Positions 1 to 5,655 of a DNA stretch of 7,446 bases are shown here, in pieces. The notes beneath the pieces are model-generated. The model did no database searches and was not told the DNA's origin. It saw only the letters and a program-made list of their open reading frames with translations. A program made the position numbers and the translations under genes. The DNA is from Thermococci archaeon. Lineage in GTDB: Archaea; Methanobacteriota_B; Thermococci; Methanofastidiosales; B48-G16. Position 1 is the stretch's first letter; the number at the start of each line of letters is the position of its first letter. The stretch is from NCBI GenBank assembly GCA_003660605.1, contig QMUN01000034.1:1-7446 (forward strand). Direction: 5' to 3'.

Positions 1-174
1 AACACTGAAAATATTTCCATTTTTTTCAATGGTACCTTTGTCACACTCCTGTCCCCCGCTACGTGGGTAAAAGCATGTTCGATCTAAAACTGCACAGTTA
101 TTCTCAAAACTTATGACCTCTGCGTCAAACTCTTTTTTATAAGAGTCCTCAAGAAATAAAAGTTTCGTATTCAT
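1..174 (-). CDS. AlaX-like alanyl-tRNA editing protein, N-terminal part (cut by window edge)
   Basis: This minus-strand frame runs from an ATG at 174 to the window edge without a stop, giving 58 residues. It begins MNTKLLFLEDSYKKEF and contains FYPRSGGQ at residues 35-42. That is the conserved strand-loop of the AlaRS second additional/editing domain, found in stand-alone AlaX proteins, which hydrolyse Ser or Gly mischarged on tRNA-Ala. The opening residues (substrate-side 'LxLEDSY' start, then 'VLDRTxFYPRSGGQ') fit free-standing AlaX rather than full AlaRS, which would begin with a catalytic domain. The zinc-binding HxxxH and the later Cys/His ligands lie beyond the window, so activity and full length cannot be judged. 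The gene has no Shine-Dalgarno motif and its TATA box is centred 25.5 nt upstream, so the message is probably leaderless. It diverges from the PAC2 gene. Confidence 0.82.
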   Translation of the reverse strand, partial: MNTKLLFLEDSYKKEFDAEVISFENNCAVLDRTCFYPRSGGQECDKGTIEKNGNIFSV

Positions 175-195
175 AAAAAAATTGCTACAAAAAAC

Positions 196-203
196 TATTT
201 AAG
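196..203. promoter_or_regulatory. Shared bidirectional TATA box between the AlaX-like and PAC2 genes
   Basis: The octamer reads TATTTAAG on plus and CTTAAATA on minus, both acceptable archaeal TATA boxes. Its centre (199.5) is 25.5 nt from the A of the PAC2 ATG (225) and 25.5 nt from the A of the AlaX ATG (174). A-rich stretches that could act as BREs flank it on both sides. No second TATA candidate at the usual spacing is seen in the 50-nt gap, so one TBP site may drive both genes as leaderless transcripts. The geometry is seen; the function is inferred. Confidence 0.6.
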
Positions 204-224
204 CTTTGTTATCCAAAAGGGAAT

Positions 225-953
225 ATGATAGACCTTTACAAATTTAAGGATGTTGATCTAAAAGATGGCACTGTGATAGTGGGACACCCTTCTGTAGGCA
301 TGATATCCAGTATAGCTATAAGTTATCTGGTGGACAAACTCGATCTCGATCAGGTAGCTGCTTTAGATTCGGATCAATTTCCTCCAATATCTCTGGTATT
401 CAACAACAAACCTAAATGTCCTGCAAGAATTTATGCAAGAGAAGACCTGAAGATTGCTGCGATAGTATCAGAGTTCGTGCCGTCACCTTTGATAGTGAGA
501 CCATTAGCGAGAAAAATATTGGAATGGGCAGAAGAAAATGGATGCAAAAGAATAATAACCTTAGAGGGACTGGTAAGCAGTGGAGATGGAGAGATAGAAA
601 TCTATCATGTGAATTCCCTGGACAAAGAATCGGAAAAAATGAAAAAAATGAGAATAAGTGCAAAACCATTAAATGTTGGGATGATCACAGGAGTCTCCGC
701 TGTCCTTCTCAACGAGGGAAGAAGGGAAAACTTTGATGTTATGTGTCTTCTTGGAGAAGCAAGGCCGAATATACCCGATTCTGAAGCCGCTGCCAAGTTA
801 GTGGGTGTAGTAGATCAGATATTCCCTGAGATAAAGATAGACGTGTCTCCTCTATTAGAAGATGCCAAAATGCTTGAAGAAAGAATGAAAAAATTGAAAC
901 AGCAGGCAAAACCCGCAGTAGTTCCGAAGGAAGAAGCAGTTATGTACAGATGA
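225..953 (+). CDS. PAC2-family proteasome assembly chaperone (PbaA/PbaB-like) with HbYX tail
   Basis: This 242-residue protein belongs to the archaeal PAC2 family. The signs are the N-terminal GTVIVGHPSVGMISSIA stretch (residues 15-31), the central SEFVPSP segment, the GCKRIITLEG strand and a late LLGEARPNIPDSEAAAKLV segment. Known archaeal members (PbaA, PbaB) assist assembly of, or bind to, the 20S proteasome in the cytosol. Residues about 208-228 (LLEDAKMLEERMKKLKQQ) look like a short coiled coil, followed by a Pro/Ala/Lys linker. The protein ends Val-Met-Tyr-Arg, so the last three residues fit the hydrophobic-Tyr-X motif that proteasome activators insert into pockets of the alpha ring. 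Length is normal for the family. The ATG sits at leaderless distance from the TATA box at 196-203; a weak purine run (AAAAGGG, 215-221) is too close to be a good ribosome site. The citrate lyase genes downstream have their own promoter. Confidence 0.88.
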   Translation: MIDLYKFKDVDLKDGTVIVGHPSVGMISSIAISYLVDKLDLDQVAALDSDQFPPISLVFNNKPKCPARIYAREDLKIAAIVSEFVPSPLIVRPLARKILEWAEENGCKRIITLEGLVSSGDGEIEIYHVNSLDKESEKMKKMRISAKPLNVGMITGVSAVLLNEGRRENFDVMCLLGEARPNIPDSEAAAKLVGVVDQIFPEIKIDVSPLLEDAKMLEERMKKLKQQAKPAVVPKEEAVMYR

Positions 954-961
954 ACCAAAAA

Positions 962-969
962 TTTATAAA
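962..969 (+). promoter_or_regulatory. TATA box for the citDEF operon
   Basis: TTTATAAA begins 9 nt after the PAC2 stop codon. It is a consensus archaeal TATA box preceded by an A-rich BRE-like stretch (CCAAAAA). Its centre is 25.5 nt upstream of the citD ATG at 991, and no Shine-Dalgarno motif precedes that ATG, so a leaderless citD message is predicted. Confidence 0.65.
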
Positions 970-990
970 TGAGATCTTTGGGCGTGATAT

Positions 991-1272
991 ATGATCAAAA
1001 AAATAGGTGAATCTGGGGATGTTAAATCCAAAAATGATGTCTATGTAAAAATAGAACCATCGGATAAACTTGTTATAAAGGTAGAAACTCCTCTCTTCGA
1101 TCTCTTTGGAGAAAAAATAACTGAAGAGGTAAAAGAAGTCTTGGATGAATTCAATATAAAAAAAGCTTTTGTGACTGTTATAGAGAAAAATGCTCTTGAT
1201 TTTGTTTTACAGGCGAGAGTAGAAGATGCTTTAAGAAATGCTTTGGGTGAAAGAGATGAAGTTCAGACTTAG
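991..1272 (+). CDS. citD: Citrate lyase acyl carrier protein (gamma subunit)
   Basis: This 93-residue protein matches CitD, the acyl carrier subunit of citrate lyase, which carries the phosphoribosyl-dephospho-CoA arm on a serine and passes acetyl and citryl groups between CitF and CitE. The clearest match is the C-terminal block EKNALDFVLQARVEDAL (residues 65-81), equivalent to the family's DKGALDxxLRARxExAL, with the FGEKI turn at 39-43. Order and length agree with bacterial citDEF. The N-terminus is unusual: ESGD appears at residues 7-10, but the downstream DVYVKIEP block aligns better if Ser13 is the carrier serine (see findings). The last 17 nt overlap citE. The start is set by the TATA box 25.5 nt upstream; there is no ribosome site. 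Confidence 0.85.
   Translation: MIKKIGESGDVKSKNDVYVKIEPSDKLVIKVETPLFDLFGEKITEEVKEVLDEFNIKKAFVTVIEKNALDFVLQARVEDALRNALGERDEVQT
1245..1250 (+). promoter_or_regulatory. Shine-Dalgarno motif that decides the citE start
   Basis: GGGTGA lies inside the 3' end of citD, 5 nt before the ATG at 1256. It matches the archaeal GGAGGTGA core and favours 1256 over the upstream in-frame ATG at 1238, which lacks such a motif. Confidence 0.6.
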
Positions 1273-2107
1273 AAGATCGGGACTCTATGTTTCGGGAACA
1301 GATACAAAAAAGATGGTGGACTGCGGTGTCTATGGTGCGGACTCCGTTGTTTTAGATCTGGAAACAAGCGTTCCGACATCTCAAAAGAGTTTTGCAAGGA
1401 TTTTAGTTAAAAGAGCTTTGAAAAAAGTAAACTTCTACGATTCGGAGGTTACTGTGAGAATAAATCCTATTGAAACTTTTGGAGAGGAAGATCTACATGA
1501 AATAGTTCAAAATAAACTCAATGTGGTAATGATCCCTGAAGTCTCCAATAATAAAACTATAAAAAGATTGGACTCTCTTCTTTCCGATCTGGAAGATGAA
1601 AGGTCTATAACTCACAAAATCTCGATAATCCCATTAATAGAAGATGCCATAGGTCTTCTGAGTGTGGAAAAAATAGTGGAAGCAAGTGAAAGGATCGTGG
1701 CTCTGACACTGGATGCAGATGATTATCTTCTCAGTATCTCTGGAAGCAGAACAAAAAATGAAGGAGAACTGATCTACGCCAAATCCAAAATAGTATCAGT
1801 GGCTAAAGCGTATGGATGCCAGGCTATTGATTCTGTTTTTCTGGACGAAAACGATGATGAAGGACTTTATAAAGAAAGTCTGGCTGCAAAAAGAATGGGT
1901 TTTGATGGAAAGAGGATAGTAAATCCAAATCATATAGAGATAGTACACAGAGTCTTTACTCCATCTCTGGAAAGTATAGAAAGGGCGAAAAGGATCATGA
2001 GCGAGTATAAAAAAAATCCGGACAGGAAATATCTATTTTTAGACGGAGAAATCGTAAGAAAAGCAGAGATAGAAAGTGCAAAGAGACTTCTTAGAGGTGT
2101 TTTTTAA
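1256..2107 (+). CDS. citE: Citrate lyase beta subunit (citryl-ACP lyase, HpcH/HpaI aldolase fold)
   Basis: From the ATG at 1256 the protein is 283 residues and opens MKFRLRRSGLYVSG, equivalent to the family's MKLRRxxLFVPG; the ATG at 1238 would add six residues. CitE cleaves citryl-CitD to oxaloacetate and acetyl-CitD. Visible family landmarks are VVLDLETSVP (31-40), RINP (68-71, substrate Arg68), IPLIED with likely metal ligand Glu129, and DADDY with likely metal ligand Asp156. Further ones are the block from AYGCQAIDSVF to GFDGKRIVNPNHIEIVHRVFTPS, and a C-terminal LDGEIVRKAEIESAKRLL. The canonical GAED loop reads DADD here, a conservative but noticeable change. CitE-like relatives act on malyl- or citramalyl-CoA, but the position between citD and citF makes citrate lyase by far the best call. 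It overlaps citD by 17 nt and citF by 1 nt, so translation is probably coupled. Confidence 0.88.
   Translation: MKFRLRRSGLYVSGTDTKKMVDCGVYGADSVVLDLETSVPTSQKSFARILVKRALKKVNFYDSEVTVRINPIETFGEEDLHEIVQNKLNVVMIPEVSNNKTIKRLDSLLSDLEDERSITHKISIIPLIEDAIGLLSVEKIVEASERIVALTLDADDYLLSISGSRTKNEGELIYAKSKIVSVAKAYGCQAIDSVFLDENDDEGLYKESLAAKRMGFDGKRIVNPNHIEIVHRVFTPSLESIERAKRIMSEYKKNPDRKYLFLDGEIVRKAEIESAKRLLRGVF
2093..2099 (+). promoter_or_regulatory. Shine-Dalgarno motif for citF
   Basis: AGAGGTG within the last codons of citE lies 7 nt before the citF ATG at 2107. It is close to the archaeal consensus, unlike the first gene of the operon, which has none. Confidence 0.6.
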
Positions 2108-3684
2108 TGGAGTTCGTTGAAAACAGTATTGGAAGACTTGTACCGACTGAGATTGACGGCAGAAAATTAAAACCTTTTAAAGGTGCTTTTGCCTTTAAAC
2201 CTAAAAAAAGGAGATCTGCATTTGCTCTGGAGTTTGCAGCCAGGGAAAAACTCTTACCCTCTATAAAAGATGCCATAGAGGCAGTGGGATTTGAAGATGG
2301 CATGACAATATCTTTTCATCATCATTTGAGAGAAGGAGATTATGTTTTGAACATGGTGCTGGATATAATTGCAAAGATGGGATTCAAAGATATTACCCTT
2401 GCCGCAAGTTCATTATTTAATTCCCAGAGTGAACATCTTATAAAATACATAAAAGAGGGTGTAATTACTGCTATAGAAGGTGGAAGTCTAAGAGGAAAAC
2501 TGGGAGCTTATGTGACAACAAAAAATCCACTGAAAAAACCAGTATTCGTGAGATCTCATGGGGACAGAGTAAGAGCAATTAAAACGGGGGAGGTAAAAAT
2601 AGATGTAGCATTTATTGCTGCACCTACAGCTGATGAATACGGAAACTGTAACGGAGTAGAAGGTAAATCTGCATGCGGACCTCTAACTTATTCCCATGTT
2701 GACGCTCATTATGCAGATAACACAGTTGTAATAACAGATAATCTTGTGCCATATCCCGCCACACCTATAACAATATCGCAGGAGTATGTGGATTACGTAG
2801 TAAAAGTAGACAGCATAGGTGATCCAGCGAAGATAGTCTCTGAATCAACTGTAATAACAAAAGATCCCGTATCTCTCCTCATAGCAAAAAGAGCAATGAA
2901 ATTAATTGAGAGTTCTGGATTGTTAAAAGATGGATTTACATTCCAGGCTGGAGCAGGAGGGATATCCTTAGCAGTTACAAAATATATTCATGATTACATA
3001 AAAAAGGAGAATATTGTCGGAAACTTTGGAATGGGAGGGACTACAAAGTATCTTGTAAAAATGCTTGAGGATGGAGTGATGAGAAAGATACTGACTGTAC
3101 AGGCTTTTGATCTTTACTGTATAAAATCGTTGAAAGAAGATTACAGGCACACGGAGATATCGACATCCCTCTATGCAAACATATTCTCCAAAGGATGTGC
3201 TGTTAACAAGTTAGATATAGTTGTTCTCGGTGCTACGGAAGTAGACACAAAGTTCAATGTAAATGTAAATACACATTCTGATGGTCTTCTTCTCCATCCA
3301 ACGGGAGGGCATCAAGATACTGCTGCAGGTGCAAAGCTCACGATCATTACGGCACCATTAAAGAGGGGAAGAATTCCCGTAATAGTGGAAGATGTAACTA
3401 CTGTAACAACACCGGGAGAGACTGTAGATGCAGTTGTTACCGAAAGAGGTATTGCGATAAACCCCAGAAGAAATGATCTATTGGAAGCTGCAAAAAGAAA
3501 AAAACTACCTGTGAAAACAATAGAAGAACTTAAAAATGAAGCATATAAAATATGCGGAAAACCAAATCCTCCAAAAACAACAGAAGAGATAATAGGACTC
3601 ATAGAATACAGGGATGGTACAATAATAGATGTTGTCAGACAGGTGAAAAAAAATACATCTGGTATATTTGAGAAAATTATATAA
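2107..3684 (+). CDS. citF: Citrate lyase alpha subunit (citrate:acetyl-ACP transferase)
   Basis: This 525-residue protein is a full-length CitF, slightly longer than the roughly 510 residues of enterobacterial CitF. CitF swaps the acetyl group on CitD for citrate, giving citryl-CitD for CitE and releasing acetate. The signature SFHHHLREGDYV (residues 69-80) is clear. The body follows the family in order: DITLAASSLF; the VRSHGDRVRAI segment; DVAFIAAPTADEYGN; GPLTYSHVDAHYAD; ITDNLVPYP; QAGAGGISLAVTKY; and the late NTHSDGLLLHPTGGHQDTAAGAK glycine-rich region. The C-terminal third holds ERGIAINPRRNDLLEAA, as expected. The start overlaps the citE stop by one base (TAATG). No frameshift or missing block is seen. 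The TATA-like box at the stop codon suggests that the next gene can be transcribed separately. Confidence 0.92.
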   Translation: MEFVENSIGRLVPTEIDGRKLKPFKGAFAFKPKKRRSAFALEFAAREKLLPSIKDAIEAVGFEDGMTISFHHHLREGDYVLNMVLDIIAKMGFKDITLAASSLFNSQSEHLIKYIKEGVITAIEGGSLRGKLGAYVTTKNPLKKPVFVRSHGDRVRAIKTGEVKIDVAFIAAPTADEYGNCNGVEGKSACGPLTYSHVDAHYADNTVVITDNLVPYPATPITISQEYVDYVVKVDSIGDPAKIVSESTVITKDPVSLLIAKRAMKLIESSGLLKDGFTFQAGAGGISLAVTKYIHDYIKKENIVGNFGMGGTTKYLVKMLEDGVMRKILTVQAFDLYCIKSLKEDYRHTEISTSLYANIFSKGCAVNKLDIVVLGATEVDTKFNVNVNTHSDGLLLHPTGGHQDTAAGAKLTIITAPLKRGRIPVIVEDVTTVTTPGETVDAVVTERGIAINPRRNDLLEAAKRKKLPVKTIEELKNEAYKICGKPNPPKTTEEIIGLIEYRDGTIIDVVRQVKKNTSGIFEKII

Positions 3685-3686
3685 AT
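3677..3686 (+). promoter_or_regulatory. Possible internal TATA box overlapping the citF stop
   Basis: TTATATAAAT covers the last codons and stop of citF. Its centre (about 3681.5) predicts initiation near 3707, about ten bases before the next ATG at 3718. Such a transcript would keep the GAGGCGAT ribosome motif only at its very 5' end. The match is good, but AT-rich DNA gives chance hits. Confidence 0.4.
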
Positions 3687-3706
3687 AGGTAAATGAAGAA
3701 AATTAT

Positions 3707-3714
3707 GAGGCGAT
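3707..3714 (+). promoter_or_regulatory. Shine-Dalgarno motif for the EF-like protein
   Basis: GAGGCGAT differs by one base from the archaeal GAGGTGAT consensus and ends 3 nt before the ATG at 3718, which supports that start codon. Confidence 0.5.
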
Positions 3715-3717
3715 AAA

Positions 3718-3948
3718 ATGGAAGAAGTAGGAGAGGTATTCACGTATTTTTCGAGGGTCGGCGTTGCTGGAATAAACGTCACAGGAAACTTTAAGACTGG
3801 AGACAAGATAAAGATAGGAGATCTGGAATTTGTTATAGAATCCATGGAAATAGAGAGAAAAAAAGTCGAAGAAGCAAAGCCTGGAGACTCTGTAGGAATA
3901 AAAACTCCTGAAAAAGTTAAGAAAGGAGAAAAAGTCTATAAACTTTAA
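3718..3948 (+). CDS. Small translation elongation factor-like protein (EF-Tu domain 2-like beta barrel)
   Basis: This 76-residue protein matches the short archaeal 'translation elongation factor-like' family, a single beta-barrel domain like domain 2 of EF-Tu and also related to the C-terminal domain of U32 peptidases. The pattern is clear: VGEVFTYFSRVGVAGI (4-19), FKTGDKIKIGD (25-35), VIESMEIERKKVEEAKPGDSVGIK (39-62), and a closing VKKGEKVYKL. There is no GTPase domain, P-loop or catalytic residue, so it cannot be a complete factor. The family's role is not established as far as I know. The gap to citF is 33 nt; it may be co-transcribed with citDEF or use the TATA box at the citF stop. Its stop codon overlaps the stop of the convergent DUF354 gene. 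Confidence 0.8.
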   Translation: MEEVGEVFTYFSRVGVAGINVTGNFKTGDKIKIGDLEFVIESMEIERKKVEEAKPGDSVGIKTPEKVKKGEKVYKL

Positions 3949-4970
3949 TCTTCTATTGCTTCAATCTCTTCCAGAATAATATCCACAGGATTTTCCATCT
4001 TTTTCAGTGCTTTTCTTACATCTTTTTTATACGTACTCGTCATAAACTCTTCAGCCATTTTCCAGATTTCTTTGGGGTCTAGAGAATGATCTTTTATCCC
4101 CAGATCTATCAAAAACTGGGTAACTGCCAGAACATGTCCCGGAAATGCTGATATCGCAGGGACCTCTAAAGCTATTGCTTCCCTGTTCATCGACCCCCCT
4201 GCACTTATTACCAGATCCGAGTAATGAATGAGACTCAGGGAATCGATAACATTTTCCGGGATTATAACATTTTCAAAATTGAAGAGTTTTTTCTGATCCT
4301 CACATCTCGGAAATACTACAAAGGTAGCATCCATCGAAGAATTGACTATAATGTCCCTGATTATCGATTTATCTTTGTCTCCCTTGTAATAATCAGCCTT
4401 GATCGGCTCTGGTCTCATTACTATTAAAGGTCTGTCAAAATTAAAGTTGCTCATAACTTTTTCATCTGGAACAAAATCTCTCACATGTGCAAGCTCGCAT
4501 ACTCCATAAAATCTCCTTATATTCTTCTTGGAAACTCCATATCTTGTTATTTCTTTTAAAGGTACCGCTTTTGGGGCTATTATTTTTGTGGAGAGAGGTA
4601 ACATTAACTTATTTTGAGATTCAGCAATCTCGTTGTCGAGTACGCAGAGGGAGGGTATCTTTAAGCCGTAACTTACCCTGGAAGCCTCAACAGAATGTTT
4701 ATATAGTGCCAAATCCGGAGATTCTTTTGAGATTATCTCTGTCAATCCCATGATCCTTTTTGAGCTTTCAACTAACTTATCTTTTAAGGAAAAACCACCA
4801 TGTTTTCCGACTAATCGATAATCTATATCATGAAGTTCCAAAATCTCTATTATGGAATCGAAGTTTCTTGCCGTAACTACAACATCATGCCCTCTGACCT
4901 TTAATTCTTTTATTATATTCTTGAAAAAATGAATATGGGGTGCATTTGAGACATCTATCCAGATCTTCAT
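3945..4970 (-). CDS. DUF354 (COG1817) protein, predicted GT-B-fold glycosyltransferase-like
   Basis: This 341-residue protein is a full-length DUF354 member, common in archaea. It opens KIWIDVSNAPHIHFF (2-16), followed by a Rossmann start (KELKVRGHDVVVTARN). It has YRLVGKHGG (51-59) and, in the C-terminal half, ISAGGSMNREAIALEVPAIS (255-274). The last resembles the nucleotide-sugar-binding loop of GT-B enzymes and UDP-GlcNAc 2-epimerase relatives. The family is predicted to act on activated sugars, but I know of no firm reaction and assign none. There is no signal peptide or membrane segment. The ATG has no Shine-Dalgarno motif and a TATA box is centred about 27 nt upstream, so the message is likely leaderless. 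The gene is alone on its strand here, and its 3' end overlaps the EF-like gene by 4 nt. Confidence 0.83.
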   Translation of the reverse strand: MKIWIDVSNAPHIHFFKNIIKELKVRGHDVVVTARNFDSIIEILELHDIDYRLVGKHGGFSLKDKLVESSKRIMGLTEIISKESPDLALYKHSVEASRVSYGLKIPSLCVLDNEIAESQNKLMLPLSTKIIAPKAVPLKEITRYGVSKKNIRRFYGVCELAHVRDFVPDEKVMSNFNFDRPLIVMRPEPIKADYYKGDKDKSIIRDIIVNSSMDATFVVFPRCEDQKKLFNFENVIIPENVIDSLSLIHYSDLVISAGGSMNREAIALEVPAISAFPGHVLAVTQFLIDLGIKDHSLDPKEIWKMAEEFMTSTYKKDVRKALKKMENPVDIILEEIEAIED

Positions 4971-4991
4971 ATAATATAGAGTGTAATTAAG

Positions 4992-5002
4992 TATATTTTA
5001 AG
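4992..5002 (-). promoter_or_regulatory. TATA box for the DUF354 gene
   Basis: On the minus strand the sequence reads CTTAAAATATA, centred about 27 nt upstream of the ATG at 4970. BRE-like purines (CCGAAAAA) lie immediately upstream. Spacing again predicts a leaderless message. Confidence 0.55.
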
Positions 5003-5041
5003 TTTTTCGGGGTTAACTGTTAAAAATTAATATTGAAAGAG

Positions 5042-5057
5042 AGTTCAATGATGAACT
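5042..5057. repeat. Perfect 6-bp inverted repeat in the divergent intergenic region
   Basis: AGTTCA-ATGA-TGAACT is a perfect dyad with a 4-nt centre, about 40 nt upstream of the DUF354 TATA box. It could be a regulator-binding site or a short hairpin. No T-run follows, so it is not a standard terminator. Function is unknown. Confidence 0.5.
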
Positions 5058-5081
5058 TTGTATTATAAAATAGAGAAAAAT

Positions 5082-5100
5082 GATTTCAAACGATTTCAAA
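5082..5100. repeat. Tandem GATTTCAAA pair, 10-bp period
   Basis: GATTTCAAA occurs at 5082-5090 and again at 5092-5100, separated by one C, so the copies repeat every 10 bp, about one helical turn. That would place two protein contacts on the same DNA face. It lies in a gap with no gene. Whether it binds anything is not shown. Confidence 0.45.
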
Positions 5101-5198
5101 AGGATAATTTAGCCTTGTAATGAGAAAAAACTGTTTTTAATCTGATGTATTAAACAAAACTGCCAGAAATTCAATCATCCTTTCTCACCATAGAAAAG

Positions 5199-5206
5199 AA
5201 TAAAAA
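5199..5206 (+). promoter_or_regulatory. Candidate TATA box for the zinc-ribbon pair operon
   Basis: AATAAAAA would give initiation near 5229 and a leader of about 20 nt that keeps the ribosome motif at 5237-5244. A second candidate, GTTAAATA at 5213-5220, would start transcription inside that motif, so it is less likely. Both matches are weak in this AT-rich gap. Confidence 0.3.
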
Positions 5207-5236
5207 GTTTGAGTTAAATAACTATACAAAAAATAT

Positions 5237-5244
5237 AGGAGGAT
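5237..5244 (+). promoter_or_regulatory. Strong Shine-Dalgarno motif for the DUF3566-like gene
   Basis: AGGAGGAT lies 6 nt before the ATG at 5251, the strongest ribosome site in the window. It marks this as a leadered operon, in contrast to the apparently leaderless first genes elsewhere. Confidence 0.7.
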
Positions 5245-5250
5245 ACCAAA

Positions 5251-5655
5251 ATGAAATACGAAATAAAAAAATTCGAATATTTTTCTGTGTTTAAGCTGGT
5301 GCTGACGATATGTCTCATAGTGGGAGTCGTTCTTGGAATAATTTTAGGAGCGCTGATGGGGGCAGGACTTGGAGGCATTTCGCAGTACTATGACATGGGA
5401 AGAATAGGTCTTAGTGGAGCAGGACCAGCTCTTGGAGTAATAATGGGTGTAGTATTCGGAATAATCTGGGCAATATTGGCAGGTGTTGTTTCCGTGATCT
5501 ACGTCTTTTTATACAATTTAGCTGCTGGTCTTGTCGGGGGGATAGCGATGGAACTTGAAGGCGAAAAACTCTCAAGGATATGTCCAGAGTGCGGATATAC
5601 TCTCGCTGATGATGCTGCGTTCTGTCCGAACTGCGGTAAGAAGGTGGGCTTATGA
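5251..5655 (+). CDS. DUF3566-like membrane protein with C-terminal zinc ribbon
   Basis: This 134-residue protein has no signal peptidase site but carries hydrophobic, glycine-rich segments at about 14-40 and 57-98. The second is long enough for two passes. The pattern FSVFKL...VGVVLGIILGALMG...FGIIWAILAGVV...LYNLAAGLVGGIAMELE resembles the archaeal/bacterial DUF3566-type transmembrane family, whose role I do not know. After a short linker comes a zinc ribbon with Cys111, Cys114, Cys125 and Cys128 (CPECG...CPNCG), presumably cytoplasmic. The stop overlaps the next ATG (ATGA). The start is fixed by the strong ribosome motif. Family assignment is moderate; the membrane and zinc-ribbon description is secure. 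Confidence 0.75.
   Translation: MKYEIKKFEYFSVFKLVLTICLIVGVVLGIILGALMGAGLGGISQYYDMGRIGLSGAGPALGVIMGVVFGIIWAILAGVVSVIYVFLYNLAAGLVGGIAMELEGEKLSRICPECGYTLADDAAFCPNCGKKVGL

Noticed and set aside
412..736. Open frames on both strands inside the PAC2 gene
   Set aside because: Their composition is not protein-like and they lie wholly within a well-supported gene.
1238..1255. Upstream ATG as the citE start
   Set aside because: It adds six residues not matching the family's MKLRR-type beginning, and the ribosome motif GGGTGA is placed for the ATG at 1256.
3693..3716. Seven-codon mini-frame (MKKIMRR) just upstream of the EF-like gene
   Set aside because: It is too short to support. It would be outside a transcript starting near 3707 and shows no ribosome motif.
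3312..3845. A 177-codon minus-strand open frame across the end of citF and the EF-like gene
   Set aside because: It opposes two recognised proteins. Its Ser/Thr/Val-rich sequence mirrors their codons and has no family signature.
5048..5145. Possible C/D box small RNA (ATGATGA at 5048, CTGA at 5142)
   Set aside because: The boxes are almost 100 nt apart, too long for an archaeal C/D RNA, no convincing internal D'/C' pair or terminal stem is seen, and the first box is part of the inverted repeat.
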